64,000 nucleotides of DNA from Poa pratensis (taxonomy: Eukaryota > Streptophyta > Magnoliopsida > Poales > Poaceae): assembly GCA_947311845.1 (NCBI GenBank), contig CAMZMU010000060.1, positions 2,456,938 through 2,520,937 of the forward strand, in the 5' to 3' direction. Positions within the stretch are counted from its first letter, which is position 1, and every line of letters starts with the position of its first letter. Under the pieces are notes generated by a model. It made no database searches, was not told where the DNA came from, and saw only the letters and a list, made by a program, of their open reading frames with translations. This document shows positions 46,821 to 59,500 of the stretch, one piece after another. The position numbers and the translations under genes were made by a program.

Positions 46821-47751
46821 AAACTGGACTCCGAATATTTCACATCAAGTTCTCTTCCATCTTCATTTCTTTGTAGCCGAAAATTTGCTCCTTCCATTTC
46901 CTTCTATCTGATTGTCCGTCTCACATAGGGAAAATCTTATTTTAGATACAAATGGATATTAACTAAGAAAATTGCAGTGTGCCATGCATGCTTCCGAATA
47001 TTTTATCTATAATACCAATTATGTTATCATGTAATGTGAAAGTTAGCTATCGGTATTCTATCATTAAATATACAAACTGGTTATGGCACGAAATCAATAA
47101 TGTCTCTATAAGTAGTTCACTTATGCCTATTGATCTTGGCAGTAGTGACGTAAAAGAGATTGTTGTCAATAATGTCGTACTAAATATTTATGGTGTACCA
47201 TTAAGTTAATATTTTGCTCAACAGTCGTGATAATCTTTGTACTGCTTCATTTAATTTTTCTTTCATATTCCAATTAAATCGATGCACTGAGAGGATATGT
47301 AACACTGGTGAGACAATAGATCGAATAGCCCTGTTCTCTATGCTTTGAAGATTAATATTACACACTATGGCCTATTTACGAAGTATTACCTCATTTGTTA
47401 CATCTCTATTGCATATTAGAATAAATGACAAACATAGAATAAATGATCCAAATGAAATTATAGTCGCTCAACTATTTTTTTCAATAGTAATAATGAAAGG
47501 TGTATAATATATATCTTTTTATTCCAAATATGAAAAATGCTCACTAACTACGACACACTTTGACGGCAATTGTTCGCTGCAGCTCTTCGGTTTTGAGCGT
47601 AATTTTCCGACGGCAGTCATTTTAGAATAGTTATTCCGTGAATTCTTGAACGGTAATTACCATCGACATTTACCGCCGGTGCATAAAAAATAAAGTTAAT
47701 CATACAATTTAATTCAAAGGGCGCGGCGTGTCGCCGCGCCGGGTTACCTAG

Positions 47752-48275
47752 TTCTACTAATGACAGACAACAATGCCATTTTTTTGGTTGAGAAAAGGAC
47801 ATGCATTTGAGGTAATTTCCAAATATTGGTTGGTTGTTCAGTATGATCTCAGTTTGATGATGGTATGAGGCACTCATGTAATTCAATGCCAAGAACTTTG
47901 AATAAATCATGTCGTAAGTTTATTGGTGAAAATCCCGTCTCTGTCAGTGAGCAAGTCCTATAGTTTAGAAATGTTGTTCACAAATATCTTAACTACTTGT
48001 TTGACAGTAATGGGGCGCTTCATTGATAGGAAATGAGCATATTTTGTGAAGCTATCCACCTCCACAAAATGCATGGAAATATGTGTCAAAGAAAATATTG
48101 GCACATGTAGTAAACCAGGATAATTAAGACGTCTGAGACATTGTTTGATGGATCTCATCACATCATGTCACAACAGAATTTTATTTTATTCTTTTTCCAC
48201 AAACATAAACACATTTTTTACTATAAAAACAGAAAAGAAAAAAGTAATAAAGGAAAATATAAACATTACCTTTTA
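47752..48275 (-). mobile_element. Gypsy fragment: integrase zinc region and core
   Basis: On the minus strand, reading from 48161: YPGLLHVPIFSLTHISMHFV, then SFTKYAHFLSMKRPITVKQV, and after a shift LNYMSASYHHQTEIILNNQ and QPKKWHCCLSLVE up to the Helitron H2 junction. These are the start and middle of a Gypsy integrase core. The second Asp and the Glu context (SSYHPQT-like) are degenerate. It is the other half of 41967-42870. Confidence 0.75.
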
Positions 48276-50677
48276 CTAGTTAAATGCCCGTGCGTTGCAA
48301 CGGGAACATATATTTTAATGGTTTTCACCCCTAGGTGCTAAAAAATAATATATATTTAGTTGCAAAATATTACGACAAACCGGAGGGCTGCTGTAGCTAA
48401 CTTAGTTTGCAACGTGTAAAACATGTTACATCGTTTTGATGCTACCTAGTGAGAGAAAGAAAATAGTTTCCCACGTTCCGTCAGACATAAACTCGATATA
48501 AACGCACTGAGTAAATTTTTATCAATTGTACTTGTTCACAACGTGCAATCTTTCTTTAAATTAAGCATCTACCAATTTGCAATCTTTCTTTAAATTAAGC
48601 ACCTACCAATTTACAGCTTGTATGATCGTATCCATTTGTCTGACTAAATGAAACGGTGTCAACTGTTCAAAGTAAAATTTCTTTGTAGACTTCATACCTG
48701 TTTGCCACTGATGCTACTCTTCCAAATAAAAGTGCATTGTTTTATTATCAGAATTATACAAAAAAAATCTACCGTTAAAAGGTGAAACAATATTGTAACT
48801 GGCAAGCATTTTAATAATTCAACTGTTCCCAGAAATGGGAAACTGTGTATATGGAGGAGGGCATCATGGCACTGTAATCACAATGTAAGCTAGCACCCTT
48901 TTTCACATCAGGTCAAGCACCGACATAATTCCACAAGCAAGAACATATGGTATAAGTGTCTTAGCTCCCAATAAAATATGACTCTGTACGACCAATAAAA
49001 CAGAAGATTACACTGCACATAAGCATGCAGTGAAAAAAATCATGGAAGGTTCTATAAATTTAAGCGAGGTATTTCATGATCCATTCCCCAAACAAAGAAA
49101 GAACTGAACATAATTTAAGCACACCTGCCACTCCAGAGCAGTCAGCCAAATTTATAGAAATACCCTCACAACAATCAAGAATGCTCTTGTTTCCCTTTGC
49201 AGCGATCAAGCACTCTTAACACCTCTAATTGGAATATTTGTGCCTACACATCCAACAAGCAGTAGATCAACAATGTCCGTGCGTTGCTACTGACTTTCAA
49301 TTATCTTGTCATACATGTAAACGCAATACAGAATAAAGTTCACATATATAGAAAAAGATGATCATATAATTTTCAAAAATAACAAGACTTAACTTCACTT
49401 AGAATGTAATTTGATAAGAATTTATAATTCGAGTGTCACGTGCATAGAGACCAACAATTATCTCTTATTGAATAAGATTCCAATTTACTCTTATCTTGGA
49501 GACGTCTTCAGTAAGCAACGAGCATTTGGAATCTTTGGATACTACCAGCAATATGTTCCGAATTCAAATGAAAACATGAAAACTTTTCAGGGAATCGAAG
49601 CATGATGTATGTGATTTGCGTGAATCATCAATCTTCCATCACGGTACAAGCAATCTTTCAGCTTGGAATCTCTAATCCATGATGAAACTCAGTGGTGTAA
49701 CGAGGCACGAGAAGTACCAATCAACTGATATATCTATCCCTGACAAAATCTGTAGAGCATGTCTCCCTCCGACATGTACTCTAGATACTCTAATTGCTCC
49801 AAATGAACTTCAACATTATTTGATCTGAGCCAATGCAGTGCCTTACCACGAGCTTTTGACCAACAGATTCTAACAATCTTGGTCTGTCATGAACTAATGT
49901 CATGTTCTTGTCCGGATAATTCAATGCTATTTAAGTAGCAAACTCAACGCCTGGTGATTCACCCCCAATAACAAGAACTGACCCTGAACATTTTATTTTG
50001 CTGTAACCTGGAAACCTAAATGAGATGAGTCATACCCAAGAGCTAACAATATCCATTGTAAAGAATCAGTCATACCCAAGAGTTAACAATATACATTGTA
50101 AAGAATGTGTAACTGACTTCTGCATTCTAAAATCGAATTTTGCTACATGAGGGGTGATGTAGTGAACATGTGATACTCAGCGGTCCAAAGGGAGTTTATA
50201 AATTACAGCAGATATCGAGCAACGGTCTATCTACTAAAGCATGCATCTTATAGTGACCCATATTTCACCTAGAGTGTTGTAAGATCACTACAGTACACAA
50301 GCTCAGAGGCTTAATTTGCGGAGATTTACATATAACCATACTCACAGATGAAAAAAAGATCTATAATATGCATTAGCTGCAATTAGTTGGCTAGTTCTTG
50401 CAGCTTTGTACATCTAGGTAGCTCATGAAGTGAAAATAATTCAGATATTATATGTATACTATTACTCAGTATAATTAATTACTAATTGTCCATATATTTT
50501 TCCAGAAAAATTATGTGCACAATATAAGGGTTGGGCACTACAATTATTATGCGTAGTTGCAGACCTAGTGAATTAAATGGCCTGATGCACAATTTGGAAA
50601 TATGTTGTAGAGACAGAAAAAGGGGAAATCGTGTGCCTACAAAACATGGGAGATACAAAGCTAATAGTATCATTTTT
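48276..50677 (-). mobile_element. Helitron-derived sequence H3 (minus strand)
   Basis: On the minus strand a typical 3' end reads CGCACGGGCATTTAACTAG, next to a T on that strand (A at 48275). The hairpin CCCGT/ACGGG is at 48287-48304. No matching TC end could be fixed to the right, so the length is open; 50677 is only the end of the duplication unit. A second degenerate core (TCCGTGCGTTGCTAC, about 49278) may mark another Helitron end. A 34-bp unit is tandemly repeated at 48545-48612 and a 39-bp unit at about 50031-50108. The sequence includes an AIFM2-like gene fragment. Confidence 0.55.
49610..50005 (-). pseudogene. Fragment resembling AIFM2/FSP1-type flavoprotein
   Basis: Read on the minus strand, the frame gives GSVLVIGGESPGVEF (about 49985-49940), which fits the GxGxxG nucleotide-binding fold with its second and third glycines damaged. 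It continues as ALNYPDKNMTLVHDRPRLLE and QKARGKALHWLRSNNVEVHL, and after further stops SSWIRDSKLKDCL and a DGRL motif. This order is the NAD(H)-binding half of plant apoptosis-inducing-factor-homologue proteins (AIFM2-like pyridine nucleotide oxidoreductases), as I know the family. Several stops and the absence of the FAD-binding parts make it a pseudogene, probably captured by a Helitron. The identification rests on pattern memory only. Confidence 0.5.
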
Positions 50678-51769
50678 ACAGAGTCATCTACCTTTGACTG
50701 TAAATTATTTTTTGTTGGTGACGTATACAGATTTTTTGTTGGTGACTGTAAAGATAATGTCCTTCCTCCTGCTCCAATTTCTTTTAACTTCGACATTCTA
50801 AAAGTATATCTATGGTGCTAATTCATATTGGCTTAATTGGACCCGGTAACAAGAGCTCCTTTGTATCTTTGAATTGGTTTTGATGCGACTAAAGATATAA
50901 TAACTGAAGCAGTTTTGCTCTATGTCCTTTTACTATTCTTTCAGTTTAGCAAAATCATACCATAGATAGATCTTTCATCTTAATTAAATGTAAGAACTGA
51001 AACAACAGTATTTATGTTTAACTGAACCACATAAGCTTTCAACATGGCTTACAACAGTTTTTATGTTTAACACAACTTCAGTATAAGAATTTGCATGAAG
51101 TAGAGTGCATTTGAATTATTGTTGCTGAATGCTGATAACACATATGCTCAAATATTCATCTACCTGGACGACCACCAAGCACTATAGATGAATCCTTTTA
51201 GATTCTGCACTTTTGTTTCACTGTGGGAAGAATATTTGTTGCTTCTAAGCTTCTGAATATTTTGGATGTAAAAACAAAGAATGACCGTGCTTTACATCTT
51301 AAGAGAGAATAGATGCATCAATGACAATAAGGTCCAAGCCAGAATTTTGCTTCTAAAGCTTTTGTATTTCACTTAATGGGAATAACATTTGCTGTGTAAC
51401 CTAATCATCGATGCTTAGTAGCTACATCCTTTCCGTTGACAAAATCACAAAAACTATGCATTAGTTTCAGCTAAACAATTCTTTCCACTCAACTTATGCC
51501 TTTTTTGAACCTCGACTTCTTGCGTGATTTATTACTTAGCGGACTGCGACGAGTAGTACAAATGTGTAGCAAACATTGTTGTTGTTATGTTACGAAGAAT
51601 TGCAATCACCATGTTGACTTATTGGATTTTTTTACATTAGTTTTCATTAAGAGATATATTGCTGTTGATCGTAAAGTTTTATTTTTCAATGTACTAAAAT
51701 AGTAGAATTACTTATTGTCTGATTCATTGATGTTTAATTAACCGTAGCAACGCACGGGCATTCAACTAG
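50678..51769 (+). mobile_element. Truncated Helitron H1 copy (3' 1.1 kb)
   Basis: The 3' end ATTCAACTAG before a T ends at 51769, with the CCGT...ACGGG stem. The left edge is the duplication junction, not a Helitron terminus. It is the same as 29401-30486, with a few indels. Confidence 0.85.
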
Positions 51770-53457
51770 TTTTAAATTAATAAAAAAATTAAATTAATAA
51801 AAATCTTATTCAATTCGAGAGCCGCAAGGTGTGCCGTACAGTCGTTTGTGGACAAAGTTGGCCGAATAAAAACTGTAGACACTTGAGCAGCCGCCGGCCC
51901 AGCTAGCCACCCACCCACCCCTGGGCCCTGGTGTGCGTCATTTTGTCCCGCGGGCCCACTCTGGTTACCATCGAGCCGCCTCCGGTTCTGAGCGCAGGAC
52001 CAGGTCGGGTCAACCCCGGCGCGTAATCACTGACAGCAGCTTCTCACCGGACACGCGCGCGCGTTCTCGTCTGAGAGTCTGACCATGTCCTTGCTCCAGC
52101 AAAAGCCAGGTCTTTCACGTAATCTCTCCCGGCAACAACTAATCAAACTAGCTAGTACTATAACATTTCGCCGTCTCGATCCTCTTCCTCAGTGAACCCT
52201 CGGCGACGCTGATCAGCTAGCTCCATGCCGCCCAACCCTCCCAGGCGTGCTGTTCCTCCTCCTCGTCCTCGCGCTGCTCACGGCCGGCGGGCGATGCCAG
52301 AATCTCGGCGCTCTGCCGCCGTCGCCGCCGGGCGCCTCCGTGGAGGCGCTCGTCGCCAGGATGGATACCGTCAGCACCGCGCTCACCGGCGAGGTGCAGA
52401 GCAAGTACGGCTTCTGCATATCCAACGCGTATGTCATCTCGCCCTTCTGCCCGCGCGCGCGGCCTGCCCAAGTGTACTTGTCTCTGTTCATTTCGCGGCT
52501 TCGTTGTGCTGTGTTTCTTAGCTGAAAGAGACGCCGAAAATTTGCAGGGATAATGATTTCAACCAGACGTTCAACTTCACCGCGGACCCGAGCTTCATCT
52601 CGGATTGCATGGAGCAAAGCAGAGGTAAGCATGACAAATAAGACGATCAGCAGTTTTCATTTCTTGTGGTACAATTCCTCTTCGTGAACCAAGTTTGCTA
52701 GCTAGCTTTGGGACCTGGAGGAAGACAGCACAAGTCTCCTTCTAGGTCAACGTTCAGGCCCATATTTTGTTTTCGTTTACACTATAAAGAAATTACTATG
52801 GCCTTTTTCGCCAACTTTTGAACTAGTGTGTTTCAGTGGTGGGACACACTCATGCGCAACTATAATTTTTTTGAAGTTTATGATGTCGTGACTACTGCAA
52901 TGGGTAACTGTACCCGAAAAAATGTATTAACCATGTGCTTAAACATGGGCAGAAGTAAAACCGAGTAGTATAGAACTTACTAAAATCTAATTGAGCCAGG
53001 CATGATTATCGTAATCGAATGCAATACCGAATAGAAAGTGGAGTACTCTTCAGTCGGAAGGTGACGTCCGTCGATAGCGAGTCATCTGTGGTGACTTCTT
53101 CAATTTATAGACCGAGTGTCAACAGAGTCTTTCTGTGAGTTTAGAGTGTGTCTGTGTGCATTCATATTATAACTGTATGGACGTGTTGTCGAAAAGAAAA
53201 AAGCTCATGCGGATCCAAAGTCAAACTCATGTACCCCATATCGTGCCAAAAACACACACACAGAGGCAAACACGCCGACCCGCCGAGGCCTGTCACGCCG
53301 ATGCCGACGGTGACGCCCGTTCAACGCCGTTGCCCTCCGGGGTCAGGTTGCAGAGCGACGCCCGGATCCGGCCCGCAAAATACAAAATTAGGGAAGGCTA
53401 GTATTAATTAATTTGTGGAGACTTAACTTAGTTTGTGCTGTGATTGACTTTTGCGGG

Positions 53458-54126
53458 CTCTTGCGTAGCGATGCACATAACCGAACCGTAACCGAAAACC
53501 GAAACCGAAAAAACCTAACCGCTACCGAAATTCCTTTTTTCGGTTAGTGGTTAAGGTTACGGTTAGCAAAATTGCTAACCATATGACCTCCGGTTAATTC
53601 GGTTAATAACCGAAAAACCAATGGTTTAACCGAAATAACCGAAGAGCACGGCCTGCAGGAAAAAACACGTCGGAAGCCCAGCAAATCTTTACGTAATCGA
53701 TTATATATCTGCTGTTAATGCATTATATTAGTAAAGCTGAGCGACCCTACTGGTTAGAACGTGGAGCGCTCTATTTCTCGACACTAAGTCACGAGTTCAA
53801 GTCTCTGTTTTGTTCTTTTTTTTGTGCTTAGGCGGAAATTTCATTGCTTTTTGCCTCTCCTTTTTGCAACACGTCTAGTTCGGTCATGCAAAATATAAAA
53901 TACAAATATATGGCCATAAAAGTTATGTTTTATTCAAAAAATCACGTCAACTTTGATTAGTTTGGTTATTACCAAATCGAACCGAAATTAAATGGTTTTA
54001 TCGAAACCGAACCATATCTTTGTACAAAACCGTATATACCGAAGTATCAAAACCGTATTTACCATATAAACGTATAAACCGAACCGAATTAACCATTTTA
54101 ACCGAACGGGCCGTTATACTCTTGCG
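53458..54126. mobile_element. hAT-type MITE in intron 2 of copy 2
   Basis: The same element and the same CTCTTGCG duplication (53458-53465 and 54119-54126) as in copy 1. It differs by a few substitutions and small deletions, for example near 53971. Confidence 0.8.
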
Positions 54127-56257
54127 GGACGCCGCCTGACACCTTTACCTCCGGGGCCGGGCTCGGGTCGTGCGGGGGCTCAAGTCCAGGCCGCCCCGCT
54201 CCCTGTCTCTTCCCCTACCGCGCCATGGTCGTGATGAAGAGCAGCGCAGGCCAGGGCTCCTCGCATGCCGCGGTAAACTTGAATCATCTCCGCGTTTTTG
54301 GTCAGGGGAAATTCCGCGGAGATACCCTAGCTCCACAGAATCAATTCTAGCTTTGTAGGTGGAAGCAATGGTAGATCAATACGTCCGTAGAGGTTTCTGG
54401 AATCCACAGACCGCAGGAGAATGAGTACTGGGGAAGTGGGGATGAATGCCTGAGAAGGTTGTGGGGTTTGGGCCTGCATCCGTTGTTGCCGAGCGGGACT
54501 AGTACTAACTAAAATAAGTACTAAATCCTCTTGTGTATTTGTCATGATGTTTCAATGAATCCTGATGATTTCTGTAAGAACTAGAGCTAGAGTTGAAGTA
54601 CATGCCTACATATTAATTTTGTGAAGAAAATGTCTCGTGAATATTTTCATAATGAAATAAATTTGTCGTGTATGCAGGCCAAATGGTTACAATGCTGTGT
54701 GGCAAAGCTGAAATGGAATTGTATCTCAGCAGCTTGGGAAGCAAGCGCGTTGGAAGGATTAGTAGGAATTGCAACCAGAACTCATGGGCACCTGGTTGCC
54801 AATCTGGTTGGGCTTGCTCAACACTGGAAACCAATGTCACCTCACTTGAGGAAACAGTTCCATCCAGAGCAGGGAGGTGCAGACCATGCTGTCCAGGTTT
54901 CTTTTGTCCTCTTGGCCTGACCTGCATGATGCGTAAGTGTATCTATTCAAACAAATTACCCCAAGAGATTAAATTAATTTTGTATGAAATCAAATAGTAT
55001 CCCCTATCCGTTCAAAAAAGTTTGGATGACAAATGTGGGAAGAGTTCTCGAAAGTGTTTGATGCACTAATTTAATATGTTTACCATTACCTTGATAGAAA
55101 GGTTTCGGAACTTGTTAACTTTCTCAATATTATGCATCCTTTATAGTTGCTCGCTTCTCTTTTTTCTTGTTGATATTCAGTATTCACTGTCTTACTGTTT
55201 ACTTGCTCTAAGTTTGTTCTTATTTTTTCCAGCTTGCCCTTTGGGTGCTTATTGTCCTCTTGGGACACTCAATGATACCACCAACCTTTGTGATCCGTAA
55301 GAGTAATTTACACTTGCCATGATTCATTTACCATGTAAAAACTCTTCACAAGAATTTCATATCACATGACTGTTTCTTTGTTTTCGAAAATGTCAGGTAT
55401 TCTTACCAAATAACTCCTGGATCTAACAGTACATGCGGCAGTGCAGATTCTTGGGCTGATGTGATTACTACTAATGATGTCTTCTGCCCTCCAGGGAACC
55501 ACTGTCCATCCACTGTCCAGAAATTGAACTGTAGCAAGGGGTACTATCTTAGCCTTTTCTTTTTGTGATATGTTGTTCTGTCTTTAATTATTATACATAA
55601 CAAAATTTGCATTTTCAGGTCTTATTGCAGAAAAGGTTCCACTGATGAAAATGGTATGCATCTCTTATTTTCTGAACTACCTCCATTGAGAAACATGAAT
55701 TAGAATTAGTACAGCTTATCGGGTAACTGGTTCTTTTTATTTCAATTTATGTATGATTTGTCAAGATCCATACATGATTGGAATTCTTCACATTTTTTCT
55801 TCTGGGGTTGAACAATCCCTTGACATCTTAACGACTAGTTTGTAATGTCTGCTAAAGATAAAATTCCACCATTTTTGCTGCTTAACATACCTTTTAAACT
55901 AAAAGGTAGATAGCCTAGAGCACTTGATTGGGTCAAAGTATCTGCAGAAATGTATCTTGCAATATTTAATAACAAGCTGTGAATCTCTGTCGCTGTTCGG
56001 GGCGTTATTAATTTAATGTTGGGCCTTCGTCCTTTGGTCTAAAAAAAGTTCAAAATAGCTACCATCTACACTTTGTATCAGTGATTTCATATAATTTTGC
56101 AGATTGTATCTGGAAAAGCAGATGTAAGGAAAATTCAACGAAAGAAGATATCGCTTTGTTTGGTGGTATATTGATTGTAAGTATCCTAGTTTCTCTCAGA
56201 AGTCAGTTCATAGAAAACCACCCAACTTAAATGGGAGAATCTATCAATATCAATTTA

Positions 56258-56528
56258 CTTAGAGCCTATGCACCAACGGTAGAACCAAAAGTGCGAACTG
56301 ATGGAGAAGGTTGGGAAATCCACATATACTTCAACACCCCACTCACGTGTGAATCGATAAGGCCTAAACGTGGACAGAAAGAGGGTAGGCAATTTTTTAA
56401 TCTAAATTCCTAAAGCCGAGACTTGAACCCAAGACCCTCTGATACCATATTAAGTTTGATGCAGCAACCCGTAGAACCAAAATTCCGAACTGATGGAAAA
56501 GATTGGGAAATCCACATATACTTCAACA
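56258..56528 (-). mobile_element. TRIM-type element in intron 7 of copy 2
   Basis: This is the counterpart of 34970-35240, with the same terminal repeats and tRNA-Met primer site. Two single-base deletions lie near its left edge. Confidence 0.6.
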
Positions 56529-59500
56529 TAGCCGACCATCTTGTGCACACTGTTTAATGATAGTTTTTCAAAAAGGTTAATTTTCTTGTGATCTTGTTTT
56601 TTCAGGTTATCTTAAGTGTTGTTTTACTGCTGGTGTACAACTGCTCTGATCAGTTCATTGCAATTCGAGCTAAAGTGTCGGCTAAATCTCGTAAAAAGGC
56701 TGCTGAAATTGCACAGGAATCAGCAACAGCACGTGACAGATGGAAATTAGCAAAAGAACTTGTACTAAGGCATGAGGTGGAGATGTATGAGTCTTCTGAT
56801 ACACCTGAGCAATTAGCTACATCTTCTGATGGAATATTGCAGGCCAATAAAGGTAACGTTAAGAGATCCAAAAATCGCAGAAAGTTAAATGTTCGCACTG
56901 AAAGGTTCAGGCGTGCATATAGTCAGATTGACAAGGAAAGAGCTCTGCAGCTAGACAAAGACAAATTAACACTCGCTGGAATAGTGTCTCGTGCTACTGT
57001 AAATAGACCACAAAGGCCAATGCTTGAGGTTGCTTTCAAAGGTCTGACATTATCCATTGGAAAAAAGAAACTTCTGCAATGCGTTACTGGAAAACTTTCA
57101 CCAGGTAGGATAACAGCCATTATGGGTCCTTCTGGAGCAGGAAAGACCACATTTCTCAACGCTGTGTTAGGTAAAACATCAGGTTATAAGAAGGATGGGT
57201 TGGTCCTTGTAAATGGAAAATCTGGATCGATGCAGTCGTATAAGAAGATAATTGGTTTTGTGCCACAAGATGATATTGTCCACGGGAACCTGACGGTTGA
57301 GGAAAATTTGTGGTTTAGTGGTTGCTGCAGGTATTAGATACATATCAAAGACCATTTGCTTTCCTAATTGACTCTTTTAGGCTGCCTCGAAATGTTTCAG
57401 TACATAAGTTTATGACATAGCATTGCAAGAGTTCATATACAAAGAAGTATCGATGTGCAGAATTCAACAATATTATTCGCATAGCTCCTTCACGTACTAT
57501 ATTGAAAACAATATCTTTTTTTTCAAATATGATACAATGTGATTGTTTAAGTGGTATATCATTTATTTAACTTATTTTTTTCATGTTCTCTTCTTCAGTT
57601 ACATAAATTAATCTTATCTCTTATATGCCATAAGCTATGTGCCTAGATGACTTCTAGTAGTTGCGGTATATGTTCTTTGCTATGCATGCCGAAAACCAAA
57701 GGGATATCACATAGTTGATTTCAGCAATTCGTTTGATGATATCCTTATTGATTTTCATAAGGCGAACATTTTCCTCTAACAATCACTATTGTTTCGCGAA
57801 ACAGGTTAAGCAAAGGCATGTCAAAAGCTGATAAGGTTCTAGTTCTTGAACGAGTTATAGGGTCACTAGGCCTCCAGGAAATCAGAAATTCCCTTGTTGG
57901 GACAGTGGAAAAGCGGGGCATTTCTGGTGGACAAAGGAAGCGCGTAAATGTTGGAATTGAAATGGTTATGGAACCATCTCTTCTGATATTGGATGAGCCA
58001 ACAACAGGCTTAGATAGTGCTTCCTCTCAGCAACTTCTAAGAGCTCTTCGTCATGAAGCATCCCAAGGCGTTAATGTTTGTGCGGTGATTCACCAACCAA
58101 GGTTTCCCTGTAAACTTTGAATAAATCATGCCTTTATTTCCTGTAAAAAAAATCCTTCTTGTCTAATCTTGAGTTGAAAGGACTTAACTCGTCTGCAAAT
58201 TTTTCTTGCAAATTTTGTAACAAACATTGATCGGTTGACCAATACACTGCATTACATTGTCCAGGGCCACCTATCAGTTGGCGTTACTAAAGTTGATGAA
58301 AATAAATTCATCGACATGCATAATGCTCAGCTTTAGTGTATATAACATTTCGTAGAAACATGACTAAGCATGTAGTTATTTATTCTCTTCTGTACACACT
58401 CTTTTTTTTACTTTATTAAATATGAATATTTATCTAACATGTATTTATATTTTATACAGCTATACTTTGTTCAATATGTTTGATGACTTCGTTCTTTTGG
58501 CAAGAGGTGGCCTTATTGCTTACCACGGGCCTATATGTGAAATTGAAAATTACTTCTCAGGTCTGGGGATCAAGGTTCCTGAGCGTGAGAATCCTCCAGA
58601 CTATTATATTGACATCTTAGAGGGAATAGTAAAGACAAAAATGATAGGACATGTCACTCCTAAACATTTGCCACTTCTTTGGATTCTACATAATGGATAT
58701 GAAGTTCCAGAAGATATGCGGAAGGACCTTGAGGAGATTGATATGATGCATGAGTTATATACTGTTGGATCAATTACTAGAGAAGATTCTGCTGTACAAC
58801 AGATAGATAGTAAAGATTCTGTGCACCAAAATGTCAGGCACACAAACGATTTACTGGATAGGAAAACACCCGGTGTACTTGCGCAATACAAGTACTGTTT
58901 AGGGAGGTAAATTGATTTCCTTAATTTCTCTTACTTGCTTTGGTGAACCAGTTTATAACTCCATTGCAAAAATTATGTTTTCAGGGTAGCTAAGCAACGC
59001 CTACGTGAAGCTACACAACAGGCTGTTGATTACCTAATATTGGGTATTGCTGGCATATGCATTGGAACCATCACAAAAGTTAACGATGATACACTCGGTG
59101 TAGCTTCTTATGGGTATACCATAATTGCAGTTTGTAAGTCAGCATCCTGCGTTATTTTTGCAAATTTCATGATTTCTAAACCATAAAGCAGCAACAGAAA
59201 AAGACAGAAGAAGAAATATTTTGTCCCTCATCTTATTAGATTGCGAAAATATTGAGCCACCTCTTTGGTAGGGTGGTGGAGTTGTGGGATACCACCCAGT
59301 CACCCACCGTGTTCAAATTGTGGTGCTCACTTTTGCACACACAGGCGGTGTGTTCAGAGGAATTTAGTGAGATTCACTGACTTACCGCAGCCTCCATCAG
59401 TTCTAGTGTGTGGTTAGGAGGGATGGTTGCGTGGATGTATGTGTGTGGTGGTGTATGTTCGTGTGTGCATCATCCATGCAATCACAAAAGATAGATGCAA

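Larger units (their letters stand above)
42871..47751 (+). mobile_element. Helitron H2 inserted in a Gypsy integrase (4.9 kb)
   Basis: The 3' end is GGGTTACCTAG before a T (47752), with a perfect 8-bp stem GCGCGGCG/CGCCGCGC and a TGT loop at 47721-47739. The 5' end is TACTACTATATATAAAAGC after an A, so the expected TC has become TA. Joining 42870 to 47752 restores the Gypsy integrase frame without a target duplication, on the minus strand ..SLVE|WWYNT... This is the clearest Helitron in the window. No replicase is visible. The interior has a GC-rich 5' part (42930-43800) and several splice-flanked fragments. Confidence 0.85.
29401..50677. repeat. Tandem duplication, unit 1 (21.3 kb)
   Basis: Positions from 29401 (ACAGAGTCATCTACC) and from 50678 (the same) run in parallel with only scattered substitutions and small indels; the offset is 21277 at the start and 21288-21293 through the gene. 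Unit 1 begins inside Helitron H1 and includes its 3' end, the ABCG gene, the LINE, the Gypsy fragment with Helitron H2 and the AIFM2-like region. It ends where unit 2 begins, so the arrangement is head to tail. Confidence 0.93.
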
